A DNA stretch of 64,000 nucleotides. Origin: Salinicoccus sesuvii. GTDB lineage: Bacteria > Bacillota > Bacilli > Staphylococcales > Salinicoccaceae. A model generated the notes under the pieces. It ran no database searches. It saw nothing but the letters and a program-made list of their open reading frames with translations, and was not told where the DNA came from. Position 1 is the first letter of the stretch. Every line of letters begins with the position of its first letter. The translations under genes and the position numbers were made by a program. Below, piece after piece: positions 25,539-34,906 of this stretch. The stretch spans positions 1 through 64,000 of the forward strand of contig NZ_JBHRWV010000009.1 in assembly GCF_042648145.1 (NCBI RefSeq). Direction: 5' to 3'.

Positions 25539-27887
25539 CTGTTGTTTTGCGATATGCCAGATGCCTTTTGCATATTCCTCTACGGTACGATCTGAAGAGA
25601 ATTTTCCTGCGTTGGCCATGTTGATGAAACCTTTTCTATAGAACGCTTTTTCATCTTTAAAATCTTGAGCGATCTGATCCTGTGCCTCTCGATAGCTCTC
25701 GAAATCCTCAAGCACGAAGTACTGGTCTTCTTGTATCAGATTGTTATACAGGTTCTGGAACATGCCAGTATTATTGTCTTGGAATGTACCATCCACCAAT
25801 GATTCGACAACAGTCTTGAGGCCTGGTGTACGTTTTATCGCAGAAGTGGGATCATAATTTTTCCGCTTCTCTACAACTTCTTCTACTTCCATGCCGAAGA
25901 TGTAGTTGTTCTCTCTGCCTGCTTCCTCCACAATTTCAACGTTGGCACCATCCATTGTACCGACTGTAACTGCGCCGTTCAGCATGAACTTCATATTCCC
26001 CGTGCCCGATGCTTCTTTTCCTGCTGTGGATATCTGTTCAGAGACATCTGCTGCTGGGAACAGTCTTTCAGCATATGAGACACCATAGTTCTCGACAAAT
26101 ACCACTTTAATAATATCATTCACTTCCGGATCAGTATTCACACGATTTGAAAGCTCATTAATATACTTAATGATGGATTTTGCCATGTAGTATCCAGGAG
26201 CCGCCTTCGCCCCGAAGATGAATGTCCGTTTTGTCCACTCTGCTTCTGGGTCAGCTTTAATACGGTTATACAGATCGCTGATATAGAATGCCATCATCAA
26301 TTGGCGTTTATATTCATGAAGCCGTTTGATCTGAATATCGAAAATTGAGTCCGGGTCGATATCCACTTCCTCGTGGAACTGAATGTATTCTGCAAGCTCC
26401 TTCTTCTTTTCACGCTTTATATCTATGAAGCGATCAAGCACTTGCTCATCATCTTGCATTCCTTCCAGTGCTTTTAATCGATCAAGCTCTGTCACCCATT
26501 CATTCGATTCTAGTTGATCTGTAATGAGTTCGCTCAGCTGGGGATTGGACTGGAGCAACCATCTTCTCTGTGTAATGCCATTCGTCTTATTGACGATGCG
26601 GTCTGGGAACAGTCTATGCCATGCGCTGATGACATCAGTTTTAAGCAAATCCGTATGAATTGCTGCCACACCATTAACTGCACGTGTTGCGTAGATGGAC
26701 ATAAATGCCATATGGATGCCGTTGTTTTGGATAATCAGGAAGTTATGCCACTCATTTTCATCAATCTTCCATTCCCTCAGTTCTGCAATCAGACGAGAGT
26801 TAATTTCCTCTATATACGGATACAGATTGGGCAGTACTGATTTAAAGAGTTCCTTATTCCAAACTTCCAGCGCTTCTGCTAGCAGTGTATGGTTTGTATA
26901 GGCCATGGATTTCTGAGTGATATCAAAAGCCTTCTCGAAATCTACACCCTCTTTTTCAAGCAGGCGAATAAGCTCAGGGATAGCCAATGCTGGATGGGTA
27001 TCATTCAGCTGGATGGAGTGCAGTTTTGAAAAGTCGTCGAAATTCTTGTGTCCGTCTGCTTTATATTTGATCATCAAATCTTGGAGAGAGGCAGAAGTGA
27101 AGAAATACTGCTGTTTTAGTCTGAGCTTCTTCCCTTCGTTGGTTGAATCGTTCGGGTAAAGTATACGTGAAATGGTTTCTGCTTCGTCTTGGGCTCTTAC
27201 CGAGTCGATATACTTGCCCTCATCGAACGCCTTGAAGTCGAATTTATCAATTGCTTCTGCTTTCCATAAACGGAGCGTATTGATGGTATCTCCACCGTAA
27301 CCTACAATCGGCATATCGCAAGGGACAGCTTCCACCTTGTCAGCATCGCTAAATTCGATGATTCTGGCATCATTACTGTTCTTGATTAGCCAAGGATTAC
27401 CATTCTCAAGCCAAGGATCGGCAGATTCGACTTGGAACCCGTTAACGAAGTTTTGTTTGAAGATGCCATATTGGTACAGGATACCATACCCGGATAAAGG
27501 ATAGTCGAGTGTTGCTCCAGAATCCAAGAAACAAGCGGCAAGGCGGCCCAGCCCACCGTTGCCGAGCCCAGCATCATCCTCAGCATCTTCGAGTGCATTG
27601 TAATCCACACCCATCTCATCCAGTGTCCTTTTGACCTCATCATTAATTCCGAGATTGACCAGGTTATTACTGAGCGCGCGTCCCATAAGAAACTCAGCAG
27701 ATAGATAATAAGCTTGCTTCGTCTTGTTGAACTTCCCCTTAGATTCAATCCACTTTGGTACAAGGTACTCCATTACAGCACTGCCGACTACTTTAAATTG
27801 TTCCTTTTCATTGAGCGCGTAAAAAGACTGACCATGACTCTCGTAAGCTTTACCTTCGATTCTTTCTTTAAGTTGTAGCGATGTCAT
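25536..27887 (-). CDS. glgP: glycogen/maltodextrin phosphorylase
   Basis: A 783-residue GT35 phosphorylase releasing glucose 1-phosphate from alpha-1,4-glucans. Early signature AYYLSAEFLMGRAL and GNGGLGRLAACFLDS, and the PLP-lysine signature EASGTGNMKFMLNG near residues 620-633, are present; length is normal. The ATG overlaps the malQ stop by four bases (ATGA). With malQ and the cytoplasmic amylase it forms an intracellular glucan-breakdown route. No glgA, glgB, glgC or glgD genes are in the window, so maltodextrin use is at least as likely as glycogen storage. Confidence 0.95.
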   Translation of the reverse strand: MTSLQLKERIEGKAYESHGQSFYALNEKEQFKVVGSAVMEYLVPKWIESKGKFNKTKQAYYLSAEFLMGRALSNNLVNLGINDEVKRTLDEMGVDYNALEDAEDDAGLGNGGLGRLAACFLDSGATLDYPLSGYGILYQYGIFKQNFVNGFQVESADPWLENGNPWLIKNSNDARIIEFSDADKVEAVPCDMPIVGYGGDTINTLRLWKAEAIDKFDFKAFDEGKYIDSVRAQDEAETISRILYPNDSTNEGKKLRLKQQYFFTSASLQDLMIKYKADGHKNFDDFSKLHSIQLNDTHPALAIPELIRLLEKEGVDFEKAFDITQKSMAYTNHTLLAEALEVWNKELFKSVLPNLYPYIEEINSRLIAELREWKIDENEWHNFLIIQNNGIHMAFMSIYATRAVNGVAAIHTDLLKTDVISAWHRLFPDRIVNKTNGITQRRWLLQSNPQLSELITDQLESNEWVTELDRLKALEGMQDDEQVLDRFIDIKREKKKELAEYIQFHEEVDIDPDSIFDIQIKRLHEYKRQLMMAFYISDLYNRIKADPEAEWTKRTFIFGAKAAPGYYMAKSIIKYINELSNRVNTDPEVNDIIKVVFVENYGVSYAERLFPAADVSEQISTAGKEASGTGNMKFMLNGAVTVGTMDGANVEIVEEAGRENNYIFGMEVEEVVEKRKNYDPTSAIKRTPGLKTVVESLVDGTFQDNNTGMFQNLYNNLIQEDQYFVLEDFESYREAQDQIAQDFKDEKAFYRKGFINMANAGKFSSDRTVEEYAKGIWHIAKQQ

Positions 27888-29365
27888 AATGACCTCCCGT
27901 AGCGTTTATTAAGATTTTTAAGATACGATTTATGCGACTTTAAAAGTGCATCCTGTGTCATGCGCCATTCCCAATTTCCCCCGATGGTTGAAGGCCAGTT
28001 GAAACGGGCCGTGTCGTCTAGACCGAGAAGATCCTGAACGGGAATGATAGCTAAGTTGGAAGATGAGGCAAAGACGCCCCTGATACAGCCATTGACGTAG
28101 CCTTCGTCATCAGTAAGATTCAGGTAGTTCTTTGCTGTCTCTACAGCTGCTGTGTCTGCAGTATTAAGCCACCCCTGCATTGTTTGTGTATCATGGTTGC
28201 CGGTATATGCAATCGAATGCCGTGTGTAATTGTGCGGCATATACTCGGAATCCTCTGCGCCAAAACCAAATTGCATCACCTTCATACCAGGATAACCTGT
28301 TGCTTCAATCAAATCATAGACTTCTTCAGTAAGAAATCCGAGGTCCTCTGCAAGAATCTCCTTATCTCCGAGCCTCTCCTTTATTGCTTCAAATAATGAA
28401 AGACCAGGCCCCTTGACCCACTTTCCATTCTCCGCTGTTTCATCCGCGGCAGGCACTTCCCAGTAAGCTTCAAAGCCCCTGAAATGATCGATACGAACTG
28501 CGTCGAACAGCTCGAAACTCTCTTCGACACGTCTGATCCACCAATGGTAGCCCTCCTGCTTCATTTTATCCCAATCGTAAATCGGATTCCCCCAGAGCTG
28601 ACCTGTATCACTCATCATGTCAGGCGGAACACCAGCAACAACTTCTGGATGTAGATTTTTATCTAGCTTATAGAGATCCGGTCTGGACCAGACATCCGCA
28701 CTGTCTGCTGCTACGTATATTGGAATATCTCCGATAATGCGAATCCCTTTTTTGTTTGCATATACCTTTAAATCATGCCAATGTTCGAAGAACAAATATT
28801 GGGTGAAGACCCAAAAATGGATATTTTTCTTGTGTGCTTGCCGGAACTCCTCCAACACTTCCCGGTCGCGGAGACGATAGGACTTCGGCCACGCGGTCCA
28901 AGCTACGTTTCCGTAAGCTTTCTTGATAGCCATGAAGCATGCGAAGTCAGGGAGCCAGTCTTCATGTACGGCCATGAACTCTTCAAGTGCTTCCTCAATT
29001 TCCGGATAGGCACGCTGAAACGCCTTATTCAGTAAAGAGAGCTTTCCTTCGTACAATTTTGCGTAATTTACACTCTCTTCGTCCTCCCCAAGATCTGTCT
29101 GTACAATTTCCGATTTTTTCAGCCACCCTTCCTCAACTAATCGATCTAAATCGATGAAGTAGGGGTTTCCGGCGAAGGCGGAGAAGCTTTGATATGGAGA
29201 ATCTCCAAAACTAGTGATACCAAGGGGCAGTATTTGCCAGTATTTTGTATTTGTAGCAGAGAGGAAATCTACAAATTTATAGGCATATTGACCAAAGTCC
29301 CCGATACCGTATTCTCCAGGCAGCGAGGAGACGTGCATCAACAGGCCACTTGAACGCTTTTTCAT
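27884..29365 (-). CDS. malQ: 4-alpha-glucanotransferase (amylomaltase, GH77)
   Basis: A 493-residue GH77 enzyme transferring alpha-1,4-glucan chains. Landmarks: LPLGITSFGDSPYQSFSAFAGNPYFIDLD, GDIPIYVAADSADVW, DAVRIDHFRGFEAYW with the nucleophile Asp, ILAEDLGF with the acid Glu, and YTGNHDTQTMQGW. It heads the malQ-glgP operon and disproportionates maltodextrins so that the phosphorylase can act. GGAGGG precedes the ATG. A LacI/CcpA-type operator lies 14 bases upstream of the start codon. Confidence 0.96.
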   Translation of the reverse strand: MKKRSSGLLMHVSSLPGEYGIGDFGQYAYKFVDFLSATNTKYWQILPLGITSFGDSPYQSFSAFAGNPYFIDLDRLVEEGWLKKSEIVQTDLGEDEESVNYAKLYEGKLSLLNKAFQRAYPEIEEALEEFMAVHEDWLPDFACFMAIKKAYGNVAWTAWPKSYRLRDREVLEEFRQAHKKNIHFWVFTQYLFFEHWHDLKVYANKKGIRIIGDIPIYVAADSADVWSRPDLYKLDKNLHPEVVAGVPPDMMSDTGQLWGNPIYDWDKMKQEGYHWWIRRVEESFELFDAVRIDHFRGFEAYWEVPAADETAENGKWVKGPGLSLFEAIKERLGDKEILAEDLGFLTEEVYDLIEATGYPGMKVMQFGFGAEDSEYMPHNYTRHSIAYTGNHDTQTMQGWLNTADTAAVETAKNYLNLTDDEGYVNGCIRGVFASSSNLAIIPVQDLLGLDDTARFNWPSTIGGNWEWRMTQDALLKSHKSYLKNLNKRYGRSL

Positions 29366-29379
29366 CGTATCCCTCCTTA

Positions 29380-29393
29380 TGCAAACGTTTGTA
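29380..29393. promoter_or_regulatory. LacI-family operator (cre or MalR type) in front of malQ
   Basis: TGCAAACGTTTGTA is a near-perfect palindrome with the central CG of LacI-family operators and fits the cre consensus except for one base. It lies between the predicted transcription start and the malQ ribosome binding site, a roadblock position. It could serve CcpA (carbon catabolite repression) or a local MalR-type repressor. Confidence 0.7.
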
Positions 29394-29406
29394 TCTCTTA
29401 CATTCG

Positions 29407-29421
29407 ATTATATCATAAATA
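29407..29421 (-). promoter_or_regulatory. malQ-glgP promoter (extended -10)
   Basis: On the minus strand TGA-TATAAT, an extended -10 element (TATAAT at 29407-29412), is about 42 bases upstream of the malQ ATG. No good -35 lies at 17 bases, as often seen with extended -10 promoters. The rest of the 330-base gap up to the mnt promoter (29425-29630) shows no gene or further structure I can support. Confidence 0.5.
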
Positions 29422-29635
29422 ATGTCAGCCACACTCTGTTCAAAGTATCTAGAACATTATCATTACTTCCAAAATAGGGGCTTCGAACTTTTGTTGCGGT
29501 TGTCTCGTTAATGCGTTTCAACTAAGTTCCAAAAAGGATGACCAACTTCTCCTCTTTTTCCGCTCTGTCTCAAATTAAACAATTAAATATCAAACTTAAC
29601 GTTATTAATAAAGGAAACGAGAGATTATTAAATTT

Positions 29636-29672
29636 TTAGGTTTGACTAAATAATTTTGTTAGGGTAACCTAA
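29636..29672 (+). promoter_or_regulatory. mnt operon promoter with DtxR/MntR-type operator
   Basis: TTGACT (29642-29647) lies 17 bases before TAACCT (29665-29670). Covering the same stretch are TTAGGTTTGACTAA (29636-29649) and TTAGGGTAACCTAA (29659-29672). The second is a TTAGG-N4-CCTAA inverted repeat of the DtxR/MntR type. Binding there would block the polymerase. The MntR encoded at the operon's end is the natural candidate. Confidence 0.68.
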
Positions 29673-29695
29673 ATAAAAAGTCGCGGAGGTGTAGT

Positions 29696-30607
29696 ATGAA
29701 GAAAGTATTCGCATTATTTTTGGCCACTTCAGTCCTTCTACTAACTTCTGGATGTAGTGGTCAAAGCAAGGAAGAGGGCAATCCGGATGTCGTAGTAACA
29801 ACAACATTCATCTATGATATGGTTCAGGTTCTTAGTGAGGACGTCGACGCATTTGATACCTCTCTAATCATTCCAGCAGGTGAAGATCCACATATCTACC
29901 AGCCGAAAGCAAGTGATCTTTCGCTGATACTAGATGCCGATACACTACTCTATCAAGGATTAAATTTTGAAGGACGAATGGCGGATGTTTTGGAGAGCGG
30001 CACATCCATCACTAGAAATTTTAAAGACGCAACTGTACTTGAAGAAGACGAAGGTGAAGCAGATCCCCATTTCTGGTTCGATATAACTCTTTATAAAAAA
30101 GCAATGAACACTGTCTGTGAAAAGCTCTCTGAGGATTATCCCGAATATAAAGACACTTTCGCTCGGAATAAAGAATCTTATTTTGAATCTCTCGACGAAC
30201 TGAATGACTATGTAGAAAAACGCATTGAAGAAATACCTAAATCATCGAGGCTTGTCATCACCCCTCATGACGCTTTCAACTACCTAGCCGCCAACTACGA
30301 TTTGGAAGTCCACGCCCCTCAAGGTATTTCTACAGATGCTGAAGTTTCTAACAATACAATCGAAGCAACTGCAGACTTGATTATGGAAAACAATATCAAA
30401 GCAGTTTTTGTGGAGACAACTACAAACCCCGATCGGATGCAGCGCCTTGAGGAGATCATCCATTCAAGGGGAGGGGCGGTCGAAGTAGTTGTCACCAACG
30501 AAGAGGCACTCTTATCGGACTCACTAGCAGAACCGGGGCGTGAGGGAGACACGTATATAAGTATGTTTAAGCATAATATCGATACGATTACTGATCATCT
30601 GAAATAG
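29696..30607 (+). CDS. mntA: manganese/zinc ABC transporter substrate-binding lipoprotein
   Basis: A 303-residue cluster A-I metal-binding protein. The signal peptide ends at the lipobox LTSGCSGQ, so Cys20 is lipid-anchored outside the membrane. Probable metal ligands are His in GEDPHIYQPKASD, His in ADPHFWFD, Glu near EVHAPQGIST and a late Asp. The short loop after the first ligand, lacking a His-rich stretch, suits manganese rather than zinc. First gene of a five-gene metal operon with a GCGGAGGTG site. In Staphylococcus naming this protein is MntC; I use Bacillus order. Confidence 0.9.
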   Translation: MKKVFALFLATSVLLLTSGCSGQSKEEGNPDVVVTTTFIYDMVQVLSEDVDAFDTSLIIPAGEDPHIYQPKASDLSLILDADTLLYQGLNFEGRMADVLESGTSITRNFKDATVLEEDEGEADPHFWFDITLYKKAMNTVCEKLSEDYPEYKDTFARNKESYFESLDELNDYVEKRIEEIPKSSRLVITPHDAFNYLAANYDLEVHAPQGISTDAEVSNNTIEATADLIMENNIKAVFVETTTNPDRMQRLEEIIHSRGGAVEVVVTNEEALLSDSLAEPGREGDTYISMFKHNIDTITDHLK

Positions 30608-30619
30608 GGAGATAAATAC

Positions 30620-31345
30620 ATGAACTCATTGATTAAGATAAAAGATTTGAACGTTGCCTATCAGGAAAAGCCTGCACTATGGCACGTCAACATGTCCATT
30701 CCTGCCAATAGCCGCACCGCCATCGTTGGTCCTAACGGTGCCGGCAAGTCGACACTGATAAAATCCATAATGACACTTATCAAGCCGATTTCCGGAAAGA
30801 TAGATATCGATGGAAAAGAGGCAAAATACGCCTTAAAAAGAATTGCCTACGTGCCCCAAAAAGGCGAAGTCAACTGGGATTTCCCTGCAACCGTATTAGA
30901 CGTGGTGTTGATGGGAAGATATGTGCACAAAGGTTGGTTCAAACGCCCGAATAAGAATGACTCGGATATTGCCCTCTCAGCCCTTAAGACTATGAAAATG
31001 GAAAGCTTCAAAAACCGTCAGATATCCGAGCTGTCCGGTGGCCAGCGGCAAAGAGTCTTTCTCGCCCGTGCCATTGCCCAGAATGCAGATATCTACATCA
31101 TGGACGAACCGCTCCAGGGAATCGACATCACTACTGAGAAGTTAATTATCGATGTCATGAAGTCGCTACAAAAAGAAGGAAAAACGTTCATCGTCGTCCA
31201 CCACCAGTTGGACACAGTAGAAGATTATTTCGATTACGCTGTCATTTTGAACAAGACAGTCATTACCGAAGGGACTGTTGAAGATGTCTGGAACGAGTCG
31301 AACATAAAAAAAGCTTACTATGAGACGAGTGGTACGTATGATTGA
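30620..31345 (+). CDS. mntB: metal ABC transporter ATP-binding protein
   Basis: A 241-residue ABC ATPase: Walker A GPNGAGKST near residue 37, signature LSGGQRQR, Walker B IYIMDEPLQGID and the switch His in VVHHQLD. It drives manganese import with the two permeases. It lies 12 bases downstream of the binding-protein gene and overlaps the next gene by eight bases. Confidence 0.94.
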   Translation: MNSLIKIKDLNVAYQEKPALWHVNMSIPANSRTAIVGPNGAGKSTLIKSIMTLIKPISGKIDIDGKEAKYALKRIAYVPQKGEVNWDFPATVLDVVLMGRYVHKGWFKRPNKNDSDIALSALKTMKMESFKNRQISELSGGQRQRVFLARAIAQNADIYIMDEPLQGIDITTEKLIIDVMKSLQKEGKTFIVVHHQLDTVEDYFDYAVILNKTVITEGTVEDVWNESNIKKAYYETSGTYD

Positions 31346-32213
31346 CATACTGACAAGCTATACCTTCATAATTGTGGCACTTGGGACAGTCATCCTTGGC
31401 ATCGCTTCTGGAATCATTGGTACGGTCAGTGTCATCAAAGGGCAGAGCCTGATTGGAGATGCTGTCGGACATGCGACCTTCCCAGGAGTTGTACTTGCTT
31501 TCATGCTTGTTGGGACGCGAGAAACATTGGCTTTGGCACTTGGCGCTCTATTGCTCGGCATCGTTGCCTTCTTCTTCATCCAGGTCATTACAGAACACTC
31601 ACGTATTACACTTGACGGTGCACTTGCACTCGTCCTTTCCTCATTTTTTGGACTCGGTATGGCCCTGATGAGCTTTGTACAGGGAAATCCAGATTTTGAT
31701 GGGACACAAGGGCTTTCCGATTATATATTTGGACAGGCTGCCTACATGCTTCGCAGCGACGTATATCTTATATTGGTGGCCTCTATCATCAGTCTGATGA
31801 TTTTTATAATATTCTACAGCCAACTCAAAATCTACGTGTTCGATCCTGTGTACAGTCGAAGCATCGGCATCAGCAATAAGATGATGAACTTCATGATACT
31901 GGCTATCACCATTACATTAATTGCGGTTGGATTAAAAGCGGTTGGCGCCATTCTTATTGTCAACTTGCTGATTGCCCCGGCTGTAATTGGTCAACTCTGG
32001 TCCAATAGATTCAGTCATGTACTTGCGATTGCTGGCATAGCAGGCGCTGTCTCAGCTTTTACAGGTACCTACATCAGTACTGCAGGCAATAATATTGCCA
32101 CAGGACCTGCGATCATACTCGTACTGTCCACCATGGTACTTCTGTCTCTGTTGTTCGCACGAAAAGGTTTGCTCAGACGCAGTATGCTGAAAAAGAAAGC
32201 AGGTGAGTACTGA
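31338..32213 (+). CDS. mntC: metal ABC transporter permease (first)
   Basis: A 291-residue ABC-3 family permease with about eight membrane helices and the family segment KGQSLIGDAVGHATFPGVVLAF. Start chosen at 31338 (MIDILTSYTF), overlapping the ATPase stop as ATGATTGA; an ATG six codons earlier lacks a binding site. Its own stop overlaps the next start (TGATG). It should pair with the second permease as a heterodimer. Confidence 0.91.
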   Translation: MIDILTSYTFIIVALGTVILGIASGIIGTVSVIKGQSLIGDAVGHATFPGVVLAFMLVGTRETLALALGALLLGIVAFFFIQVITEHSRITLDGALALVLSSFFGLGMALMSFVQGNPDFDGTQGLSDYIFGQAAYMLRSDVYLILVASIISLMIFIIFYSQLKIYVFDPVYSRSIGISNKMMNFMILAITITLIAVGLKAVGAILIVNLLIAPAVIGQLWSNRFSHVLAIAGIAGAVSAFTGTYISTAGNNIATGPAIILVLSTMVLLSLLFARKGLLRRSMLKKKAGEY

Positions 32214-33307
32214 TGATGATAGAAGTCCTATTTGTATTAATTGTTACTGCGATGGCCACCAGCCTACTCGGAGTTTTCCTTGTCCTGCGCGGCATGGCAA
32301 TGGTTACCGACGCAATCAGTCATACAATCTTGCTCGGTATCGTGCTTGCGTTCTTCATTACAAACGACATTCGCTCACCGTGGCTCATCGTTGGCGCAAG
32401 CCTGATCGGGCTAGCAACAGTCTATATAATCGAGCTCGTATCAAAAACAGAGCTCGTCAAGCAGGATGCTGCTATTGGGTTTGTCTTTACAGCACTTTTT
32501 GCCATAGCCATCATACTTGTCTCAAAATATGCGGGCAATGTACACCTGGATCTAGACGTTGTACTTATGGGAGAAGTCATCTTTGCCCCCTTCAACCGCA
32601 TTGATATATTGGGGTTCAGTATTCCCAATGCACTCTGGCAACTATCCATCATTCTGCTGATTAACATTGCCTTTGTTACTTTATTCTATAAAGAGTTAAA
32701 AGTGACAAGCTTCGATCCAAAATTTGCATATATTGCCGGGTTTTCCGTCGCTTTCATGCATTATGCTCTGATGACGCTGGTTTCCGTTACAGCTGTCGCA
32801 GCTTTCGATGCAGTCGGCTCCATTCTTGTGATTAATTTCTTTGTCGCCCCTGCCCTTACCGCCTATCTACTAGTCAGAAGATTAGAAGCAATGATTGTTC
32901 TTACGCTGGGCTTTGCTGTACTGAATAGTGTGGCAGGCTACTGCATCAGCTTTTATTTCGATCTTTCGGTCGCAGGAACTACTGCTTTTGTCGCACTGGG
33001 TACGTTCATGGTCGTTTTCCTTTTCAACAGCAAAGGGTTGATCAGCAGCCGTCTTCAAAAGATGCAGCAGAAAAAAGCGTTTAGTCGTGCCATGATATTG
33101 ATGCTCTTGAATGAACAGTCTAATCAATCATTGGCTCAGAAGGATATCTTGACACACTTTAATCTGTCTACTAGACAATTCAAACGGCATATCGATCGCC
33201 TAATGAGAAATGGGTATATAGAGAAGGAGTCCGGAACTTACAAGCTCACCGAAAACGGGGAAGAATTCACTCGCTCCATACGTCTCAAATACGAGTTGCC
33301 TGCCTAG
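32213..33307 (+). CDS. mntD: metal ABC transporter permease fused to a winged-helix domain
   Basis: A 364-residue protein. Residues 1-280 are an ABC-3 permease (LRGMAMVTDAISHTILLGIV signature, eight helices). Residues 285-364 form a soluble winged-helix-like tail, including NLSTRQFKRHIDRLMRNGYI and KLTENGEEFT. Such tails are known on some Bacillus manganese permeases and may sense metal or bind partners; DNA binding by a membrane permease is unproven. Start codon overlaps the preceding stop. It is followed after 54 bases by mntR. Confidence 0.9.
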   Translation: MMIEVLFVLIVTAMATSLLGVFLVLRGMAMVTDAISHTILLGIVLAFFITNDIRSPWLIVGASLIGLATVYIIELVSKTELVKQDAAIGFVFTALFAIAIILVSKYAGNVHLDLDVVLMGEVIFAPFNRIDILGFSIPNALWQLSIILLINIAFVTLFYKELKVTSFDPKFAYIAGFSVAFMHYALMTLVSVTAVAAFDAVGSILVINFFVAPALTAYLLVRRLEAMIVLTLGFAVLNSVAGYCISFYFDLSVAGTTAFVALGTFMVVFLFNSKGLISSRLQKMQQKKAFSRAMILMLLNEQSNQSLAQKDILTHFNLSTRQFKRHIDRLMRNGYIEKESGTYKLTENGEEFTRSIRLKYELPA

Positions 33308-33361
33308 AGTCTATGCTTCATAATAGTTAGAGGAATTATCGGACTAGAACGGAGGATTATT

Positions 33362-34018
33362 TTGAGCCCGACTAAAGAAGACTATCTGAAAATCCTGTTT
33401 GAACTTGGTGGAAGGACAGAACAGGTTCCAAATAAAGAGATTGCCAACCGGTTGAGTATTTCACCCCCAACAGTAACGGAAATGATGAACAGCCTCGTTA
33501 AGTCTGGATGGGTGGTATACACACCTTATAGAGGCAGCAAGCTAACGCATGAGGGTACGGAATATGCAAAGAAGATGATTCGAAAGCACAGACTATGGGA
33601 AGTGTTTCTCGTGAAACACCTTGGCTTCTCGATTAACGATGTGCATTCAGAAGCAGAGCTGCTTGAACATACGACGAGCAACGTGCTGGCTGATAAACTC
33701 GAGCAGTACCTCGACTATCCGGAGCACTGCCCACATGGTGGTGCCATTTCTGTAGACCGCATGGACGAGCAGGAGGTACGGAGCATTCACCTGACCGAGG
33801 CCGAAATAGGCATGCCAGTGAGAATATCCCGAATTGTGGATGACGAAAAACTCCTCCAATACTTCGAAAGCCATAGCCTTGGAATTGGCGATGAAATCAC
33901 TGTTAAGGAACGGGACAGCGCACTCGATCTGATTGCTCTGCATCACGGTACTTCCGATAAAGAAATACAGATCAGCCAGACAATTGCCCAATATCTCTTT
34001 GTTGAATATATAACTTAA
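33362..34018 (+). CDS. mntR: DtxR-family manganese-responsive regulator MntR
   Basis: A 218-residue repressor: N-terminal winged helix (residues 5-65, IANRLSISPPTVTEMM as recognition region), a metal-binding dimer domain (HRLWEVFLVKHLG, EAELLEHT, CPHGG) and a C-terminal FeoA/SH3-like domain (about 140-218). Size and the CPHGG segment match staphylococcal MntR. It starts at TTG, behind CGGAGGATTAT, the only well-placed start. It likely represses the mnt operon at the operator near 29640-29672. Being at the end of the operon, it may also be autoregulated. Confidence 0.9.
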   Translation: MSPTKEDYLKILFELGGRTEQVPNKEIANRLSISPPTVTEMMNSLVKSGWVVYTPYRGSKLTHEGTEYAKKMIRKHRLWEVFLVKHLGFSINDVHSEAELLEHTTSNVLADKLEQYLDYPEHCPHGGAISVDRMDEQEVRSIHLTEAEIGMPVRISRIVDDEKLLQYFESHSLGIGDEITVKERDSALDLIALHHGTSDKEIQISQTIAQYLFVEYIT

Positions 34019-34052
34019 AAAACTTCCCTTCGTTGAGAGGGGAAGTTTTTTT
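34017..34052. terminator. bidirectional terminator after mntR
   Basis: Arms AAAAAACTTCCC and GGGAAGTTTTTT with a short loop overlap the mntR stop codon. T-runs occur on both strands, serving mntR and the convergent Mn-catalase gene. Confidence 0.88.
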
Positions 34053-34061
34053 ACATCTGTT

Positions 34062-34889
34062 TTATTTATCCTGGTTTGGCAGGGTATTATGCATATATTT
34101 CGGAGCCGGATTCAGGACAGGAATTTCCCCATATGCCTTTGGCGTACTTTCGTACTGGAACTCTGCAGCACCGTCTGGTGTTACACCATCCATCCATTCG
34201 AGCTGTGAGCTACCTTCACCTTCAGAGAAGTTATAAAGTTTGTACGAGAACTCTGTCGCTTCCATGTTGCTCGTAACTGTAGATGGGGTCACTACGCCTT
34301 CTTTTGATTCCAAATCTTTAATTGCTGCAATCCACTGGTTCTGGTGCATTGTGTCTCTAGCCAACAGGAAAGAAAGCATTTTTTTGACGCCAGGATCATC
34401 CGTCATTTCATAAAGTCTTGCCACTTGTAGACGACCTTGGGATTCGGCATTGAGGTTTGCTCTCATGTCTGCAAGAATGTTGCCGCTAGCTACGATATAT
34501 CCGCCACTCCATGGTACCCCAGCACTATTTTCCGGACCCGCACCCAATCCAGTTACAATCGCATGGTGCGGGTTCATACCACTCATGATTGCACCTATTG
34601 CCGGGTCTTTCATCGCTTTTTCCTGCTCATCAATCGGTGCACCATCAAGCAACCTTGCTACCATCGTTGCGAGCATTTCTATATGGCCAAGTTCCTCAGT
34701 GCCAGTGTCCATGAGAAGATCTTTATATCTTTCATTCCCTCTCGTGTTCCATCCTTGGAATAAGTACTGCATCGCTACTGACATCTCACCATATTGACCG
34801 CCAATGACTTCTTGCAACATCTTTGCAAATATCGGGTTCGGTTTTTCAGGCATGGCTTCGAACTGCAATTCTTTTCTATGGTAGAACAT
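34062..34889 (-). CDS. manganese catalase
   Basis: A 275-residue di-manganese catalase that dismutates hydrogen peroxide in the cytoplasm without haem. Predicted ligands sit at the positions usual for the family: Glu35 (GGQYGEMS), Glu66 and His69 (TEELGHIE), then Glu in NLNAESQ and His in RDTMHQNQW. AGGAGGGG precedes the ATG. Lying tail to tail with the manganese import operon, it makes physiological sense: imported manganese supplies the enzyme. The promoter carries an unexplained inverted repeat. Confidence 0.95.
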   Translation of the reverse strand: MFYHRKELQFEAMPEKPNPIFAKMLQEVIGGQYGEMSVAMQYLFQGWNTRGNERYKDLLMDTGTEELGHIEMLATMVARLLDGAPIDEQEKAMKDPAIGAIMSGMNPHHAIVTGLGAGPENSAGVPWSGGYIVASGNILADMRANLNAESQGRLQVARLYEMTDDPGVKKMLSFLLARDTMHQNQWIAAIKDLESKEGVVTPSTVTSNMEATEFSYKLYNFSEGEGSSQLEWMDGVTPDGAAEFQYESTPKAYGEIPVLNPAPKYMHNTLPNQDK

Positions 34890-34906
34890 GGTATCCCCTC
34901 CTTTTC

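Noticed and set aside
32203..32604. 133-codon frame overlapping the second metal permease
   Set aside because: Its Cys/His/Arg-rich composition is typical of a frame-shifted reading of membrane-protein DNA; the permease frame is certain.
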